From assembly GCA_017550285.1 (NCBI GenBank), contig JAFZPP010000023.1, positions 104,024-168,023 on the forward strand: DNA of 64,000 nucleotides, given 5' to 3'. The notes under the pieces were generated by a model. The model made no database searches, was not told where the DNA came from, and saw only the letters and a list, made by a program, of their open reading frames with translations. The position numbers and the translations under genes were made by a program. Positions 34,793 through 44,307 of the stretch are shown here, one piece after another. Position 1 is the stretch's first letter; every line of letters begins with the position of its first letter. Origin of the DNA: Oscillospiraceae bacterium. Lineage in GTDB: Bacteria; Bacillota; Clostridia; Oscillospirales; Ruminococcaceae.

Positions 34793-37394
34793 TGTCATAC
34801 TCCTCATAGTCCTCCTCTGCGCCGGAATCCGCAGGCTTTGCTGCGAACGGGTCCGGCAGCTCCGGCTCGGAATCATGCGTCTCCGCCGGATGTGCCGCCG
34901 GCTTTGCCTGTGCCCGCACACGGCGCGGCGACGGACGCTGCTTCCATGCGGCATGGTTCATATAGCGCAGATGCTCTGTGAACGATTCCATGCCGTCATA
35001 ATCATAATAGTGCTTCTGCTTCGGATATGCAGGAACTGTCCCTCTGTCCAGAATCGCCATGAGAAGCAGATACAGCAGCAGACCCGCCGCACCGCAGCAC
35101 ATAACGATGATGCCGACGCGCAGACCGGGCGTCTCATAGCGGAAGGTGATCGTATTCGCGCCCTCGCCGCAGCGCACTGCCATAAAGCCGACATCCACGC
35201 GCTCGACTTCTGCATCCCGACCGTTGACCTGTGCCGTCCAGCCCTTTTCATAAGGCACGCTGAACAGGACCATTTCCGGCTTTTCCAGCGTAATCGCCGC
35301 ATCAAAGCCGTAGGAATCATAACGGAAGCTGTCACAGGTATCCGCTGCGCGTTCCTGACAGTAGGCAATAAATTCATCATCGGACATTGCATATTTATCC
35401 GAGCCGCTGACCGGTTCCAGCATGCCGGCATAGGCATCCCGCTGCTCCGGACTCAGCACAACCGCCTTGAGCAGAATCTTCTGCTTTGCAAGATCGGTCA
35501 TTTTGTCAAAATCCTCGCGGTCGATATAGCTGTCATATGCAATACCCATCGGGATATATGCTTCATTTTCGTAGATTCGGTATCCGGCTTCCTGTTTCAG
35601 GAATTTGAACATCGGCATATCCGCAATCTGATCATGCTGCTCGCCCGCATCATTGCCGGTGACATGCTCCACATAATACTTCACGCTGAACAGCTCACGC
35701 AGCGGATAGAATTTTGTCTCCGCACGCGATGCAACATCGCGCTGCACGCCGACCGCATCATAGAACTCCATGAGCGAAGGCGGAACGATGCTGTGGAAAC
35801 AGCGCATATTGGAATAGCCCCAGAACATCGGATAATTGTCATGATCCTTTGAAATATCAATCCGCGCAAACTGATTCTCCGGCATCTCCATGGAGATTTC
35901 ATCCTTCGCCTTGTAGGATGCTTTCAGATAGGAGACCGGCTCCGCGCCGAGCCCGATGCCGAAATACAGCATACTGCCGCCCGTGCAGAGGCAGGAGAAT
36001 ACCGTCGCCCAGACTGCCAGCCGGAACACCTTTCTGCTTCTGCCGCGCGAAACTGCAATCAGTACGACAAAATAGAGCATCACCAGCGTCAGTGCAGCCG
36101 ACACCCAGAAGAATGCCGGATACTGCGGAAAATCAAACCATTTGATCTCGTCGTCTACCTTGCGCGGCAGCAGCGAAATCAGAATAAAGATGACATTGAC
36201 AACAGCACAGGTGATGATGCCGCCCTTCCAGCGAATCTTCGGATTGTCGAGCGCATAGGCTGTCATCATCGCCATGATCAGCACCGGCATATAGAACCAG
36301 CGTGCGTAATAGGAGCTGTTGAAGGTATAGAACATCGAGTTCAGAATCGGAATCATCGCGCAGACCGTGCAGACGGCGATCAGCTTCGTCGCCCAGTGCT
36401 TCCGCTTCTGTGCCATAAACGAGATTACGCCCGCCATGGAGAACATCGGCAGATAGCCCGCAATCGACGACCATTTTCCGTAATCCGAACGGAACAGATT
36501 GGGTCTGGCAGGCACATCCGGAATCATGAAGAAGCCCTGAATGATGCGCGGAATACGGGTGCGGTCGGAATATGCGACCATATCCATGCCGAACATATGC
36601 GTATGGACACGGTAGTTATCAAGGACGGCAAGCGCCGCAGGCAGCAGCAGGACACAGGCAATCATCGTGCCGAAAACCGCTTCCAGCGCAATGCCGAAGA
36701 ACTTGCGGACATTTGCATGGAAATCCTTGCTCGTGCAGCGGATGATGAAATACATCACCGTGAACACGACCTCGCAGGAGAAGAAATAATAGTTAATCAG
36801 ACCGAGGAGTGCGACCGTCAGACCGAAGACGCCGCGGCGGTTTTCATTGACGCGCTGCTCCATTGCCAGCAGCAGCAGCGGAAAGAACGCGGTCACATCC
36901 TGAAAATGGTTGAAGAATACATTATACATCTGGAAGCCGGAGAATGCATAGAGCAGCGCACCGATCAGCGCGGCATTGCGGCTGCGGACAAAGCGCCGGA
37001 TATAGGCATATGCCGTTACCGCGGCGATCGCATGCTTCAGCGCCAGCAGATACGGGATCATATACAGCACCCATTCCTGCGGGAACGGAACCGTCAGCCA
37101 GAAAAACGGACTGCCGAGCAGATAGAACGAATATGACCCGATGAAATTCGCACCGAGGTCCGTCTGCCAGTTCCAGCCGAAGCAACCCTGCTGCACGGCA
37201 TCATGCGCAAGGTAATAGAACGGGAGCTGCTGCGAATTGAAATCACCGTAATACGTAAAAAAGCCGCCCGTATAGATCATAACGGGCACCAGCAGAAGCA
37301 TCATCATGCCGAAGCTCAGCAGGAATATCCGCAGATAGGGCTCACGGCGTTCCGCCAGCGGTCGGCGCACCGCTGCCCCCGGTTGTCTGCTCAT
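34782..37394 (-). CDS. YfhO-like polytopic membrane protein (GT-C fold)
   Basis: The 870-residue protein has about 13 membrane helices, an N-terminal outer loop GDFNSQQLPFY followed by WNWQTDLGANFIGSYSFYLLGSP, typical of the YfhO/bacterial membrane-glycosyltransferase group, a large extracytoplasmic domain (about 490-720), a final membrane helix, and a charged cytoplasmic tail rich in Pro/Glu/Asp. In Bacillus and Listeria, YfhO proteins attach sugars to lipoteichoic or wall polymers; substrate here unknown. ATG 37394 is preferred over the GTG 12 bases upstream. Own promoter at 37436-37464. Confidence 0.85.
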   Translation of the reverse strand: MSRQPGAAVRRPLAERREPYLRIFLLSFGMMMLLLVPVMIYTGGFFTYYGDFNSQQLPFYYLAHDAVQQGCFGWNWQTDLGANFIGSYSFYLLGSPFFWLTVPFPQEWVLYMIPYLLALKHAIAAVTAYAYIRRFVRSRNAALIGALLYAFSGFQMYNVFFNHFQDVTAFFPLLLLAMEQRVNENRRGVFGLTVALLGLINYYFFSCEVVFTVMYFIIRCTSKDFHANVRKFFGIALEAVFGTMIACVLLLPAALAVLDNYRVHTHMFGMDMVAYSDRTRIPRIIQGFFMIPDVPARPNLFRSDYGKWSSIAGYLPMFSMAGVISFMAQKRKHWATKLIAVCTVCAMIPILNSMFYTFNSSYYARWFYMPVLIMAMMTAYALDNPKIRWKGGIITCAVVNVIFILISLLPRKVDDEIKWFDFPQYPAFFWVSAALTLVMLYFVVLIAVSRGRSRKVFRLAVWATVFSCLCTGGSMLYFGIGLGAEPVSYLKASYKAKDEISMEMPENQFARIDISKDHDNYPMFWGYSNMRCFHSIVPPSLMEFYDAVGVQRDVASRAETKFYPLRELFSVKYYVEHVTGNDAGEQHDQIADMPMFKFLKQEAGYRIYENEAYIPMGIAYDSYIDREDFDKMTDLAKQKILLKAVVLSPEQRDAYAGMLEPVSGSDKYAMSDDEFIAYCQERAADTCDSFRYDSYGFDAAITLEKPEMVLFSVPYEKGWTAQVNGRDAEVERVDVGFMAVRCGEGANTITFRYETPGLRVGIIVMCCGAAGLLLYLLLMAILDRGTVPAYPKQKHYYDYDGMESFTEHLRYMNHAAWKQRPSPRRVRAQAKPAAHPAETHDSEPELPDPFAAKPADSGAEEDYEEYDNGD

Positions 37395-37435
37395 GTTACT
37401 CTCCACCTTTTTTCGATTCTGGAATATATGTTTCT

Positions 37436-37464
37436 ATTATAACACAAAGCGCCTGAAATGTAAA
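37436..37464 (-). promoter_or_regulatory. Promoter of the YfhO/NUDIX operon (minus)
   Basis: Minus-strand TTTACA (37459-37464), 17-bp spacer, TATAAT (37436-37441). Confidence 0.72.
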
Positions 37465-37510
37465 GCACATTTGTGCGATTTCCGGCGGCAAAATCTGTAT
37501 TTTTCCCGAT

Positions 37511-38287
37511 TCAGCCCAATCCGAAGAAGCGGCGGGTATTCTCAAGAACCTGTGCAGTCAGGTCCGCCTCGTCCGTATGCATATGCTTTGCAAGCTCCGC
37601 TGCCACATACCGGATATTCTGCGGAACATTGACATGCCCGAGCCCCTCCACATTTTTCGGAATCAGATAGGGCGCATCTGTTTCGATCATCAGCCGGTCA
37701 AGCGGAATCAGCCGGACTGCCTCGCGCAGCGCTTTGCCGCGGCGGTCATCGCAGATCCAGCCCGTGATACCGATATAAAAGCCCATATCAAGATAGGTTT
37801 TCAGCGTCTGCGCATCGCCGGTGAAGCAATGCACGACTGAACGGCTGCACTGCTCCGGATGTTTTTTCATTCGCGCGATAAAATCTGCCGATGCACTCCG
37901 CTCATGCAGAAAGAGCGGTTTTCCGAGCTCCTCCGCAAGTTTGATATGCCGGTCAAAGCAGCGGAGCTGATTCTCTCTGGTTGAGAACATGCGGTCGTAA
38001 TCGAGCCCGCACTCCCCCACTGCGACAATCTTCGGATTCTGCGTCACGATCTCGCGGATACGCACAAAATCCTCAGGGCGCGCATGATCGGCACTGTGCG
38101 GGTGGATGCCGCAGGTGCCCCAGCAGTCATGCGTCTGCACATAGCTGCTGACCGCTTCGTTTTCTTTCATATCCGAGCCGGTCAGGATGCAGGAGACCCC
38201 GTCCGCTGCCGCGTCTGCGATGATGCGGTCGGGATCGCGGAACTGCCTGCAAAACAGATTCAGCCCGATGTCGATATATTGAGTCAT
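37511..38287 (-). CDS. tatD: TatD-family metal-dependent DNase
   Basis: The 258-residue TIM-barrel hydrolase aligns with the E. coli TatD branch: N-terminal YIDIGLNLFCRQF (in place of the DTHxHL motif of YcfH-type relatives), GIHPHSADHA, GECGLDYDR, HCFTGD, and IGITGWICDDRRGKALRE then IETDAPYLIP. These supply the metal-binding His/Glu/Asp. Probably a 3'-5' DNase in DNA repair. GAAAGGA precedes the ATG. Downstream of hemZ by 106 bases. Confidence 0.92.
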   Translation of the reverse strand: MTQYIDIGLNLFCRQFRDPDRIIADAAADGVSCILTGSDMKENEAVSSYVQTHDCWGTCGIHPHSADHARPEDFVRIREIVTQNPKIVAVGECGLDYDRMFSTRENQLRCFDRHIKLAEELGKPLFLHERSASADFIARMKKHPEQCSRSVVHCFTGDAQTLKTYLDMGFYIGITGWICDDRRGKALREAVRLIPLDRLMIETDAPYLIPKNVEGLGHVNVPQNIRYVAAELAKHMHTDEADLTAQVLENTRRFFGLG

Positions 38288-38393
38288 ATATTATCCTTTC
38301 GTTATCAAAATAAGGAGGAAGGAGCAAGTAGAATGGAGGAAGAAAACCTCAGCTTTTTTCTGTGCCTCCCGAAAGCACCTTCTCCCTGAACAG

Positions 38394-39848
38394 TCACGAT
38401 ACGCTTAACAATTCTCTGAGCTGCCGTTCTTTTTCAGTCATCAGTTCATCAAACCGCGCAAGATAGTCATAAGGATACTTGCATTCGGTCAGGCGCTCAA
38501 TGCCGCGTCTGCCGCCGAGCACCTTCGTCGATGCACCTGCGCCGATGCCGAGAATCGTCTGCGAATCGTCCATCATCATGACATTGTAGGCGCTTTCAAA
38601 TCCCGACTTTGCATAGCCGACATTCTCAAGATTTGCCGCCATATTCTTCTGCCGGTAGAGATAATACGGTCTGTAGCCTGCGGCGGTCAGCGTTTTCTGC
38701 GCATATGCGACCATTTCGCTGACGGCATCCGCATCGGGCATCGAAAGGCTCTGATAGAAGTCCGCCGCCTTTTTCAGCGACAGACAATGCACCGTAATGC
38801 TCTCCGGAGAAAGCTCGACTGCGCGGTCGATACTCTCGCGGAAGCCCTGCACGGTATCCTCCGGCAGTCCCGCAATAAAATCCATATTGATATTGTCAAA
38901 GCCAAGCTCACGCGCCAGCAGGTATTTGTCAACGGCGTCCTGCGCGGTGTGCGGACGCCCCGCCGCTTTCAGCACATGATCCTGAAAGCTCTGCGGATTG
39001 ACCGAGATGCGCGTCACGCCAAACTGCCGCAGATACGAGAGATTCTCCCGCGTGATCGTATCCGGTCTGCCCGCTTCGACGGTAAATTCCCGCAGCGGCT
39101 GCCCGATCACGAAATTACGGTTCAGCCAGTCCAGCGGCTGATACAGGTCGATTGAGGTCGGTGTGCCGCCGCCGATATAGACACTGTCAACGGCCAGACC
39201 GTAATCCCGGACAATCCCGCTGACAAGTTCGATTTCTTTATACATACACTGCACATAATCATCGACCAGTTTGCCCATTTGCGCAACCGAATTGCTGACA
39301 AATGAACAGTATTTGCAGCGCGTCGGGCAGAACGGGATCGAGACATAAATCCCGACGCCGTTCTTCGGCGCAGCATCGAGAATCGGCTGCTGCACTGCGA
39401 GAATGTCCTTTGCAAGCTGCGTTTTCTCCTCCGTCACATGCCAGATGTTCCGGAAATCATCCGCTGCCTGCGCAAGACTGCCGGTGCGCGCCGCAAATTT
39501 CCGCAGCAGATTCACCGGACGGATACCGGTCAGCATGCCCCATGCAGGCGCGATGCCGGTCATCTCACAGAACATCGGATAACTCAGTCCGGAAATCTCT
39601 CTGTCAAGGATATTATTCGGCGTATCCGAAGGCAGAATTTTCTCGCTGCTTCGCAGATTTCCGCCGATGCACACCCGACAGGTCAGACGCATTCCGTCCC
39701 CCGCCGGCAGCAGCACCGCAGAAAAGCATTCGATGTCAGCAGGCGGCTCCGGCTCTGTTGAAAATGTGAACCGTTCCGCCGGACGGAACAGCTTGAGCAG
39801 AGCTTCCATTTCGTAGGTACGGCTGTGTCCGTATGTATGAATGACCAA
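38394..39848 (-). CDS. hemZ: Radical SAM coproporphyrinogen dehydrogenase HemZ-like
   Basis: The 484-residue protein has a HemZ N-terminal region and the radical-SAM CxxxCxxC motif in PFCPTRCKYCSF (about 171-182), plus YIGGGTPT and the HemN-like core. Members act on porphyrinogens, although many HemZ/HemW-type proteins are heme chaperones. Start TTG 39848 has GGAGG nine bases upstream. It is 21 bases after the GNAT gene on the same strand. Confidence 0.87.
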   Translation of the reverse strand: MVIHTYGHSRTYEMEALLKLFRPAERFTFSTEPEPPADIECFSAVLLPAGDGMRLTCRVCIGGNLRSSEKILPSDTPNNILDREISGLSYPMFCEMTGIAPAWGMLTGIRPVNLLRKFAARTGSLAQAADDFRNIWHVTEEKTQLAKDILAVQQPILDAAPKNGVGIYVSIPFCPTRCKYCSFVSNSVAQMGKLVDDYVQCMYKEIELVSGIVRDYGLAVDSVYIGGGTPTSIDLYQPLDWLNRNFVIGQPLREFTVEAGRPDTITRENLSYLRQFGVTRISVNPQSFQDHVLKAAGRPHTAQDAVDKYLLARELGFDNINMDFIAGLPEDTVQGFRESIDRAVELSPESITVHCLSLKKAADFYQSLSMPDADAVSEMVAYAQKTLTAAGYRPYYLYRQKNMAANLENVGYAKSGFESAYNVMMMDDSQTILGIGAGASTKVLGGRRGIERLTECKYPYDYLARFDELMTEKERQLRELLSVS

Positions 39849-39869
39849 AGCAGTCTGCCTCCGTTCTTT

Positions 39870-40853
39870 TCAATCATCTGAATCCGGCTGCCGGATCGGT
39901 TTCTCCAAATAGCCGCATGTAAACGGGAAAAAATCATATTTCTTCGTGCCGGTATGCACAAAGCCGAATCCCTCATACCATTGGCGCAGCACTGTGTTTT
40001 CCTCCACAATGCTCAGTTTCATGATGCAGCAGTCCAGTCCGGCAGCCCGTTTGAGTGCATCGTTCAGAAGCTGCCCGCCGATCCCGCAGTGCCGGTATTC
40101 CGGCAGCACACAAAGACTGCCCAGCTCGCATTCCGCATCCGCGCCAAGCAGCAGATTATAACAGCCGACCGGTATGCCGTCCGCAAAGAGACCGTACATC
40201 GGGCGATGCTGTTCCTGCATCCAGTACAGCATTCTCGCTTCATCCGTCGCAAATGCCGTAAAATACGGCGCATTTTCAGCGGTAAAGCCGAATGCATCTA
40301 CAACCGTCTGAAAGCTGCGCCGGATCACCTGCACACATGCAGGAATATCCGCAATGCCGATTTCCCTGATCAGTAATTCCGGATGATCCTTTTCATATTG
40401 CACAATCGTCATGCGTTCATTGATCTTCTGCGGCTCGCCGGTGCGGTGATAGCCCATTTTCTCATACAGGTGACAGTTGCCCGGCTCCTGCATGATCGTT
40501 GTGAGTTCCCAGTTTTCCGCACCGTGGATGCGCTCGGCTTCGCGGATCGCCGCCTGCGCATAGCCGCGGTTCCGGTACTGCGGCAGGATAAACAGCGGCG
40601 AAATGCGCTTGCGGCTGCCGTTTTTTGCATCGACAATCCGGATTGCCCCGACTCTTTCACCGTTTACCGTGATAAAATAATAATAAGTCTCCGGCTGCAT
40701 CAGACGCTGCATGACCTGTTCTGCGGTCTCGTTCGCCGGATTGATCTCATAATCCTGATATGTTTCGAGCAGCGCTGCAAACGCTTCCTTCTGCATCTGC
40801 AAAACCGCTTCACAGCAGGACACATCCGCGCGCTGTAATTCGACCGTACTCAC
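39870..40853 (-). CDS. Tandem GNAT acetyltransferase
   Basis: 327 residues with two GNAT modules: N-terminal (about 10-150, acetyl-CoA loop PQYRNRGYAQAAI) and C-terminal (about 160-310, LPEYRHCGIGGQLL). Both keep the Q/RxxGxG/A loop, so both may bind acetyl-CoA. Substrate unknown. GTG start at 40853 overlaps the stop of the metallo-beta-lactamase-fold gene (GTGA), a translational-coupling layout. Confidence 0.82.
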   Translation of the reverse strand: MSTVELQRADVSCCEAVLQMQKEAFAALLETYQDYEINPANETAEQVMQRLMQPETYYYFITVNGERVGAIRIVDAKNGSRKRISPLFILPQYRNRGYAQAAIREAERIHGAENWELTTIMQEPGNCHLYEKMGYHRTGEPQKINERMTIVQYEKDHPELLIREIGIADIPACVQVIRRSFQTVVDAFGFTAENAPYFTAFATDEARMLYWMQEQHRPMYGLFADGIPVGCYNLLLGADAECELGSLCVLPEYRHCGIGGQLLNDALKRAAGLDCCIMKLSIVEENTVLRQWYEGFGFVHTGTKKYDFFPFTCGYLEKPIRQPDSDD

Positions 40854-41494
40854 AGCTTTCTCGGGATCAGATAATGCCCGAAGGTACGCTCATGCTCGAG
40901 CGAGGTCTCGGCATAGTGACCGGTATAGACCGTGCAGTCGCCTTCCAGTGCGCCGAGCCTTGCCAGCGATCTGCGCATATCATGGATATTGCCGCCCTGA
41001 AAATCAACTCTGCCGACACCGTCGCGGAAAAGCGTATCGCCGGAAAAAATGATATCTTCATGACGGAAGCACGAGCTGCCCGGCGAGTGACCCGGCGTGT
41101 GCAGTACAAGAAACGAAAGTTCCTCCGAAAATTTCAGTGTATCATTATCTTCAAAGGTGCGGATAAAATCTGCATCGGGACAGCGGTACTGCGCACCGTA
41201 GCCGAGCGATACCGCCAGCGAATACTCCGATGAGGTCACAAGCGGACGGTCCAGCGTATGCACATAAAGCGGAATCTGATATTTCTCAATGATCTCCGCA
41301 GCCGCACCGAAATGATCGAAATGCGCATGCGTCAGCAGAATCGCAAGTGGCTTGAGACAAAGTGATTCGATCTCCGAGAGAATATAATCCGGCTCCGCAC
41401 CCGGGTCGATGATCACAGCGTTTTTCTCACTGTCAGAGACCAGAAAACAGTTCGCTTCCAGTTCTCCGACGGGCAGTTTTTTGATTGCAAGCAT
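40850..41494 (-). CDS. Metallo-beta-lactamase-fold hydrolase (glyoxalase II-like)
   Basis: 214 residues with the zinc-binding motif THAHFDH (about 75-81), then HTPGHSPGS and a FSGDTLF segment, the usual ligand set for the glyoxalase II/hydroxyacylglutathione hydrolase subgroup. These YqgX-type proteins are common; the substrate is not known in organisms lacking glutathione. AAAGGAG precedes the ATG. It is separated from relA by the tandem-copy region and no promoter was evident in front of it. Confidence 0.88.
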   Translation of the reverse strand: MLAIKKLPVGELEANCFLVSDSEKNAVIIDPGAEPDYILSEIESLCLKPLAILLTHAHFDHFGAAAEIIEKYQIPLYVHTLDRPLVTSSEYSLAVSLGYGAQYRCPDADFIRTFEDNDTLKFSEELSFLVLHTPGHSPGSSCFRHEDIIFSGDTLFRDGVGRVDFQGGNIHDMRRSLARLGALEGDCTVYTGHYAETSLEHERTFGHYLIPRKL

Positions 41495-41617
41495 TGGTTT
41501 AATTCTCCTTTTGAGTTTCTTGCTGTCAGGATCATTTCATTGTTCATTATGCTGTTTCTCTTATCAGGTAACTGCTTCGCAAATAACATCCGGAAAGAGA
41601 AAAAGCAGCATCACTCC

Positions 41618-41690
41618 ACCCGTTTTCACATCAAAACGGGGTCTGGTGATAACATCCCCAGCGAGTGGATTAGGGGCGAGGAGCCCCCAT
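41618..41690. repeat. Two palindromic segments downstream of the relA copies
   Basis: CCCGTTTT-CACATC-AAAACGGG (41619-41640) and GGGGC-GAGGA-GCCCC (41673-41687), the latter flanked by CATTATCAATCAT. No T-run is associated. The second hairpin with its AT-rich flank looks like a dispersed palindromic repeat; it ends where a truncated fourth relA-end copy begins (inference). Confidence 0.5.
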
Positions 41691-42029
41691 TATCAATCAT
41701 CGCGCAGCGATACCTTAATACGCAGCGTATCAGTATGCAGCTCTATCTGCCGATATTACGTCACGGACAGTGCGCAGGCGGTTCAGCAGGGTATCAAGCT
41801 GCTCGGCGGAGCTGACCGACACTGTCGCATGAATCATCGCACGGGCAGTGCCCGCCTCCATTTCTTTCATGCGCAGTATCAGTAAGCAGCTCTGTCTGCC
41901 GAAATGACATCACGGACAGTGCACAGCCGGTTCAGCAGCGTATCAAGCTGCTCCGTCGAGCTGACTGACACTGTCGCATGAATCATTGCACGGACAGAGC
42001 CCGCCGCCGTTTCCTTCATATGCAGCGTG
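41691..42029 (-). repeat. Tandem partial duplicates of the relA 3' end (ACT domain)
   Basis: Two extra copies of the last 35 codons plus stop of relA follow the gene on the same strand: copy 2 (41879-42029) and copy 3 (41730-41878), spaced 151 and 149 bp stop to stop, joined by a linker of the form LxMKExxAGxxRA. Each reads MIHATVSVSS to DRAAY with an intact stop. A truncated fourth copy (about 41691-41729) ends at a palindrome. Compared with the genuine relA end over those 35 codons, copy 3 differs at 11 codons, all synonymous; copy 2 at 13, two of them nonsynonymous. The copies are not in frame with one another. Confidence 0.88.
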
Positions 42030-44243
42030 TCAGTACGCAGCTCTGTCCGCCGAAATGACGTCACGGACGGTGCGCAGGCGGTTCAGCAAAGTATCCAGCT
42101 GCTCCGCGGAGCTGACCGACACCGTCGCATGAATCATCGCATTTCCGTCCTTTTTCATGTGAAGATTAAAATTCGATACCGGCAGATGCGCCTCGCCGAT
42201 CACCTGCGAAACATCGTTCAGCAGATTCATGCTGTTGACGCAGAGTATCTCGATATTCGCCTTCATTTCAGCTGCCGGCGCATTCGACGCCCACGTTGCC
42301 TTCACCCAGCGGCGCATTTCCGCCGGATCGTTCTGCACCAGTGCCTCCTGATATTTCCGGCACTGTTGCTTGTGGATCGTAATGCCGTGACCCATTGTCG
42401 TAAAGCCGATGATTTTCTCGCCCTGCAGCGGAGAGCAGCAGCGCGCGAGCTTTACTTCCACATTTTCAATGCCGTCCACGATAATGCCCGTAACGCTCTT
42501 GACCGGATGCCGCATCTCGGGCAGTGATTCCTGCAAAGCAGCCTGCTGCTCCGGCGGCGCGAACCGGCGGATGTAATACTCACGGATGCGCGGCATGACC
42601 TTCATCAGCGAAATGCCGCCGTAACCGACCGCAGCAAAGAAATCGTCAAGCGTCTCACAATTCGGCTGGTTCAAATCCTCCCGCACAATCGCAGAAAGCT
42701 GCTCCGGCGTCATCTGTATGTGCATCCGGCGGCATTCATGCTCGATATTCGCCTTGCCGGCTGCAATATTCTCCGTGCGCCGCTCACGCTTGAACCATGA
42801 ACGGATTTTCGCGCGCGCTTCATTCGTCCGGACAATATCCAGCCAGTTGCGGTTCGGACCCTTGTTCGGATCCTTGCTCGTCAGGATCTCGCAGATTTCG
42901 CCCGTATTCAGGCGGTAGGAAAGCTGGACGATCTTGCCGTCCACCTTCGCGCCGACGCATTTGTGACCGATCTGCGTATGGATATGATACGCAAAATCAA
43001 TGACCGTCGAGCCGATTGGCAGACTGATCGAATCGCCCTTCGGCGTCATAACAACGACATCCTCCGGCGCAATATCATTCTTGATCGTTGCAACAAGCTC
43101 CTCCGGATCGTCGCTCGCCTGCTGTGTTTCCAGCACCTGACGAATCCACGCAATGCGCGTATCCATGACCGAATTGCCTTCGATCCGCTCCTTGTATTTC
43201 CAGTGCGCTGCGACACCGTATTCCGCATTTGCATGCATTTCCCATGTACGAATCTGCACTTCAAACGGAATGCCCTCCTTGCCGAGCACGGAGGTATGCA
43301 GCGACTGATAGCCGTTCGCCTTGGAATTCGCAATATAATCCTTAAAGCGGTTCGGAATCGGACGGAACATATCATGAATCAGACCGAGCACGCTGTAGCA
43401 CTCGTTGACCGTCGTCACAATCACGCGCACCGCATATTTATCGTAAATCTCATCAATGGATTTGTGGTTGATATACACCTTTTTATAGATGCCGTAGATG
43501 CTCTTGACGCGCCCGTCGATCTGCGGCGGCGCCACAAAGTCCAGTGAACGGAAGCGCTCTGCGATCCGCTGCTTGATGCTCTCGATGAACGCCTCGCGCT
43601 CCTCTTTTTTGTTATCAAGGAGGCTCTCGATCTCGGAATATGCAAAGGGATCGAGATAATAGAAGGACAAATCCTCAAGCTCCTCCTGTACAGATGTGAT
43701 GCCGAGGCGGTGCGCAATCGGTGCATAGACATTCATGGTCTCGAATGCGGTGTTATGCTGCTTATGCTCCGGACGGTATTGCAGCGTCCGCATATTATGC
43801 AGACGGTCCGCGAGCTTGATGATCATGACGCGGATATCCTGCGACATCGCCAGCAGAATCTTCATGACATTCTCCGCCTGCTGCTGCTCCTTCGTAAAGG
43901 TCGGCACCTTGGCGAGCTTTGTCACGCCCTCGACCAGCATCGCAACATCGTGTCCGAAGCGCTTCTGCACATCCTCGCGCGTTGCGGCGGTATCCTCGAC
44001 GACATCATGCAGCAGCGCCGCGCAGAGTGTATCGGTATCCATACCGAGCTCAAGCAGAATGTATGCAACTGCGACCGGATGAATAATATACGGCTCACCG
44101 GACGAGCGTACCTGTCCCTCATGGCACTGCGCCGCATACTCATATGCCGCAATCAGCTTGCTGATATCATACTGACGGTCATCGGTCAGAATCTTTGCGA
44201 TGATCATGTCAATCGTATATGTCTCATTATGAAATTCGGGCAT
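42030..44243 (-). CDS. relA: Bifunctional (p)ppGpp synthetase/hydrolase, RelA/SpoT family
   Basis: Stringent-response enzyme of 737 residues: an HD hydrolase domain (about 25-190, ALLHDVVEDT), the RelA synthetase domain (about 240-350, with the RFKDYIANSKANGYQSLHT region), TGS (about 395-460, MTPKGDSISLPIGSTVIDFAYHIH), a helical/zinc-finger region, and a C-terminal ACT domain (about 665-737). GAGAGGAG lies before the ATG. It follows recJ by 64 bases. The ACT domain's end is repeated in the adjacent tandem copies. Confidence 0.95.
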   Translation of the reverse strand: MPEFHNETYTIDMIIAKILTDDRQYDISKLIAAYEYAAQCHEGQVRSSGEPYIIHPVAVAYILLELGMDTDTLCAALLHDVVEDTAATREDVQKRFGHDVAMLVEGVTKLAKVPTFTKEQQQAENVMKILLAMSQDIRVMIIKLADRLHNMRTLQYRPEHKQHNTAFETMNVYAPIAHRLGITSVQEELEDLSFYYLDPFAYSEIESLLDNKKEEREAFIESIKQRIAERFRSLDFVAPPQIDGRVKSIYGIYKKVYINHKSIDEIYDKYAVRVIVTTVNECYSVLGLIHDMFRPIPNRFKDYIANSKANGYQSLHTSVLGKEGIPFEVQIRTWEMHANAEYGVAAHWKYKERIEGNSVMDTRIAWIRQVLETQQASDDPEELVATIKNDIAPEDVVVMTPKGDSISLPIGSTVIDFAYHIHTQIGHKCVGAKVDGKIVQLSYRLNTGEICEILTSKDPNKGPNRNWLDIVRTNEARAKIRSWFKRERRTENIAAGKANIEHECRRMHIQMTPEQLSAIVREDLNQPNCETLDDFFAAVGYGGISLMKVMPRIREYYIRRFAPPEQQAALQESLPEMRHPVKSVTGIIVDGIENVEVKLARCCSPLQGEKIIGFTTMGHGITIHKQQCRKYQEALVQNDPAEMRRWVKATWASNAPAAEMKANIEILCVNSMNLLNDVSQVIGEAHLPVSNFNLHMKKDGNAMIHATVSVSSAEQLDTLLNRLRTVRDVISADRAAY

Positions 44244-44307
44244 GGGATCATCTCCTCTCTGTTATGTCACAATCCTCTTGCACGTTTCCCGTTCTGTTAT
44301 GCAGCGT

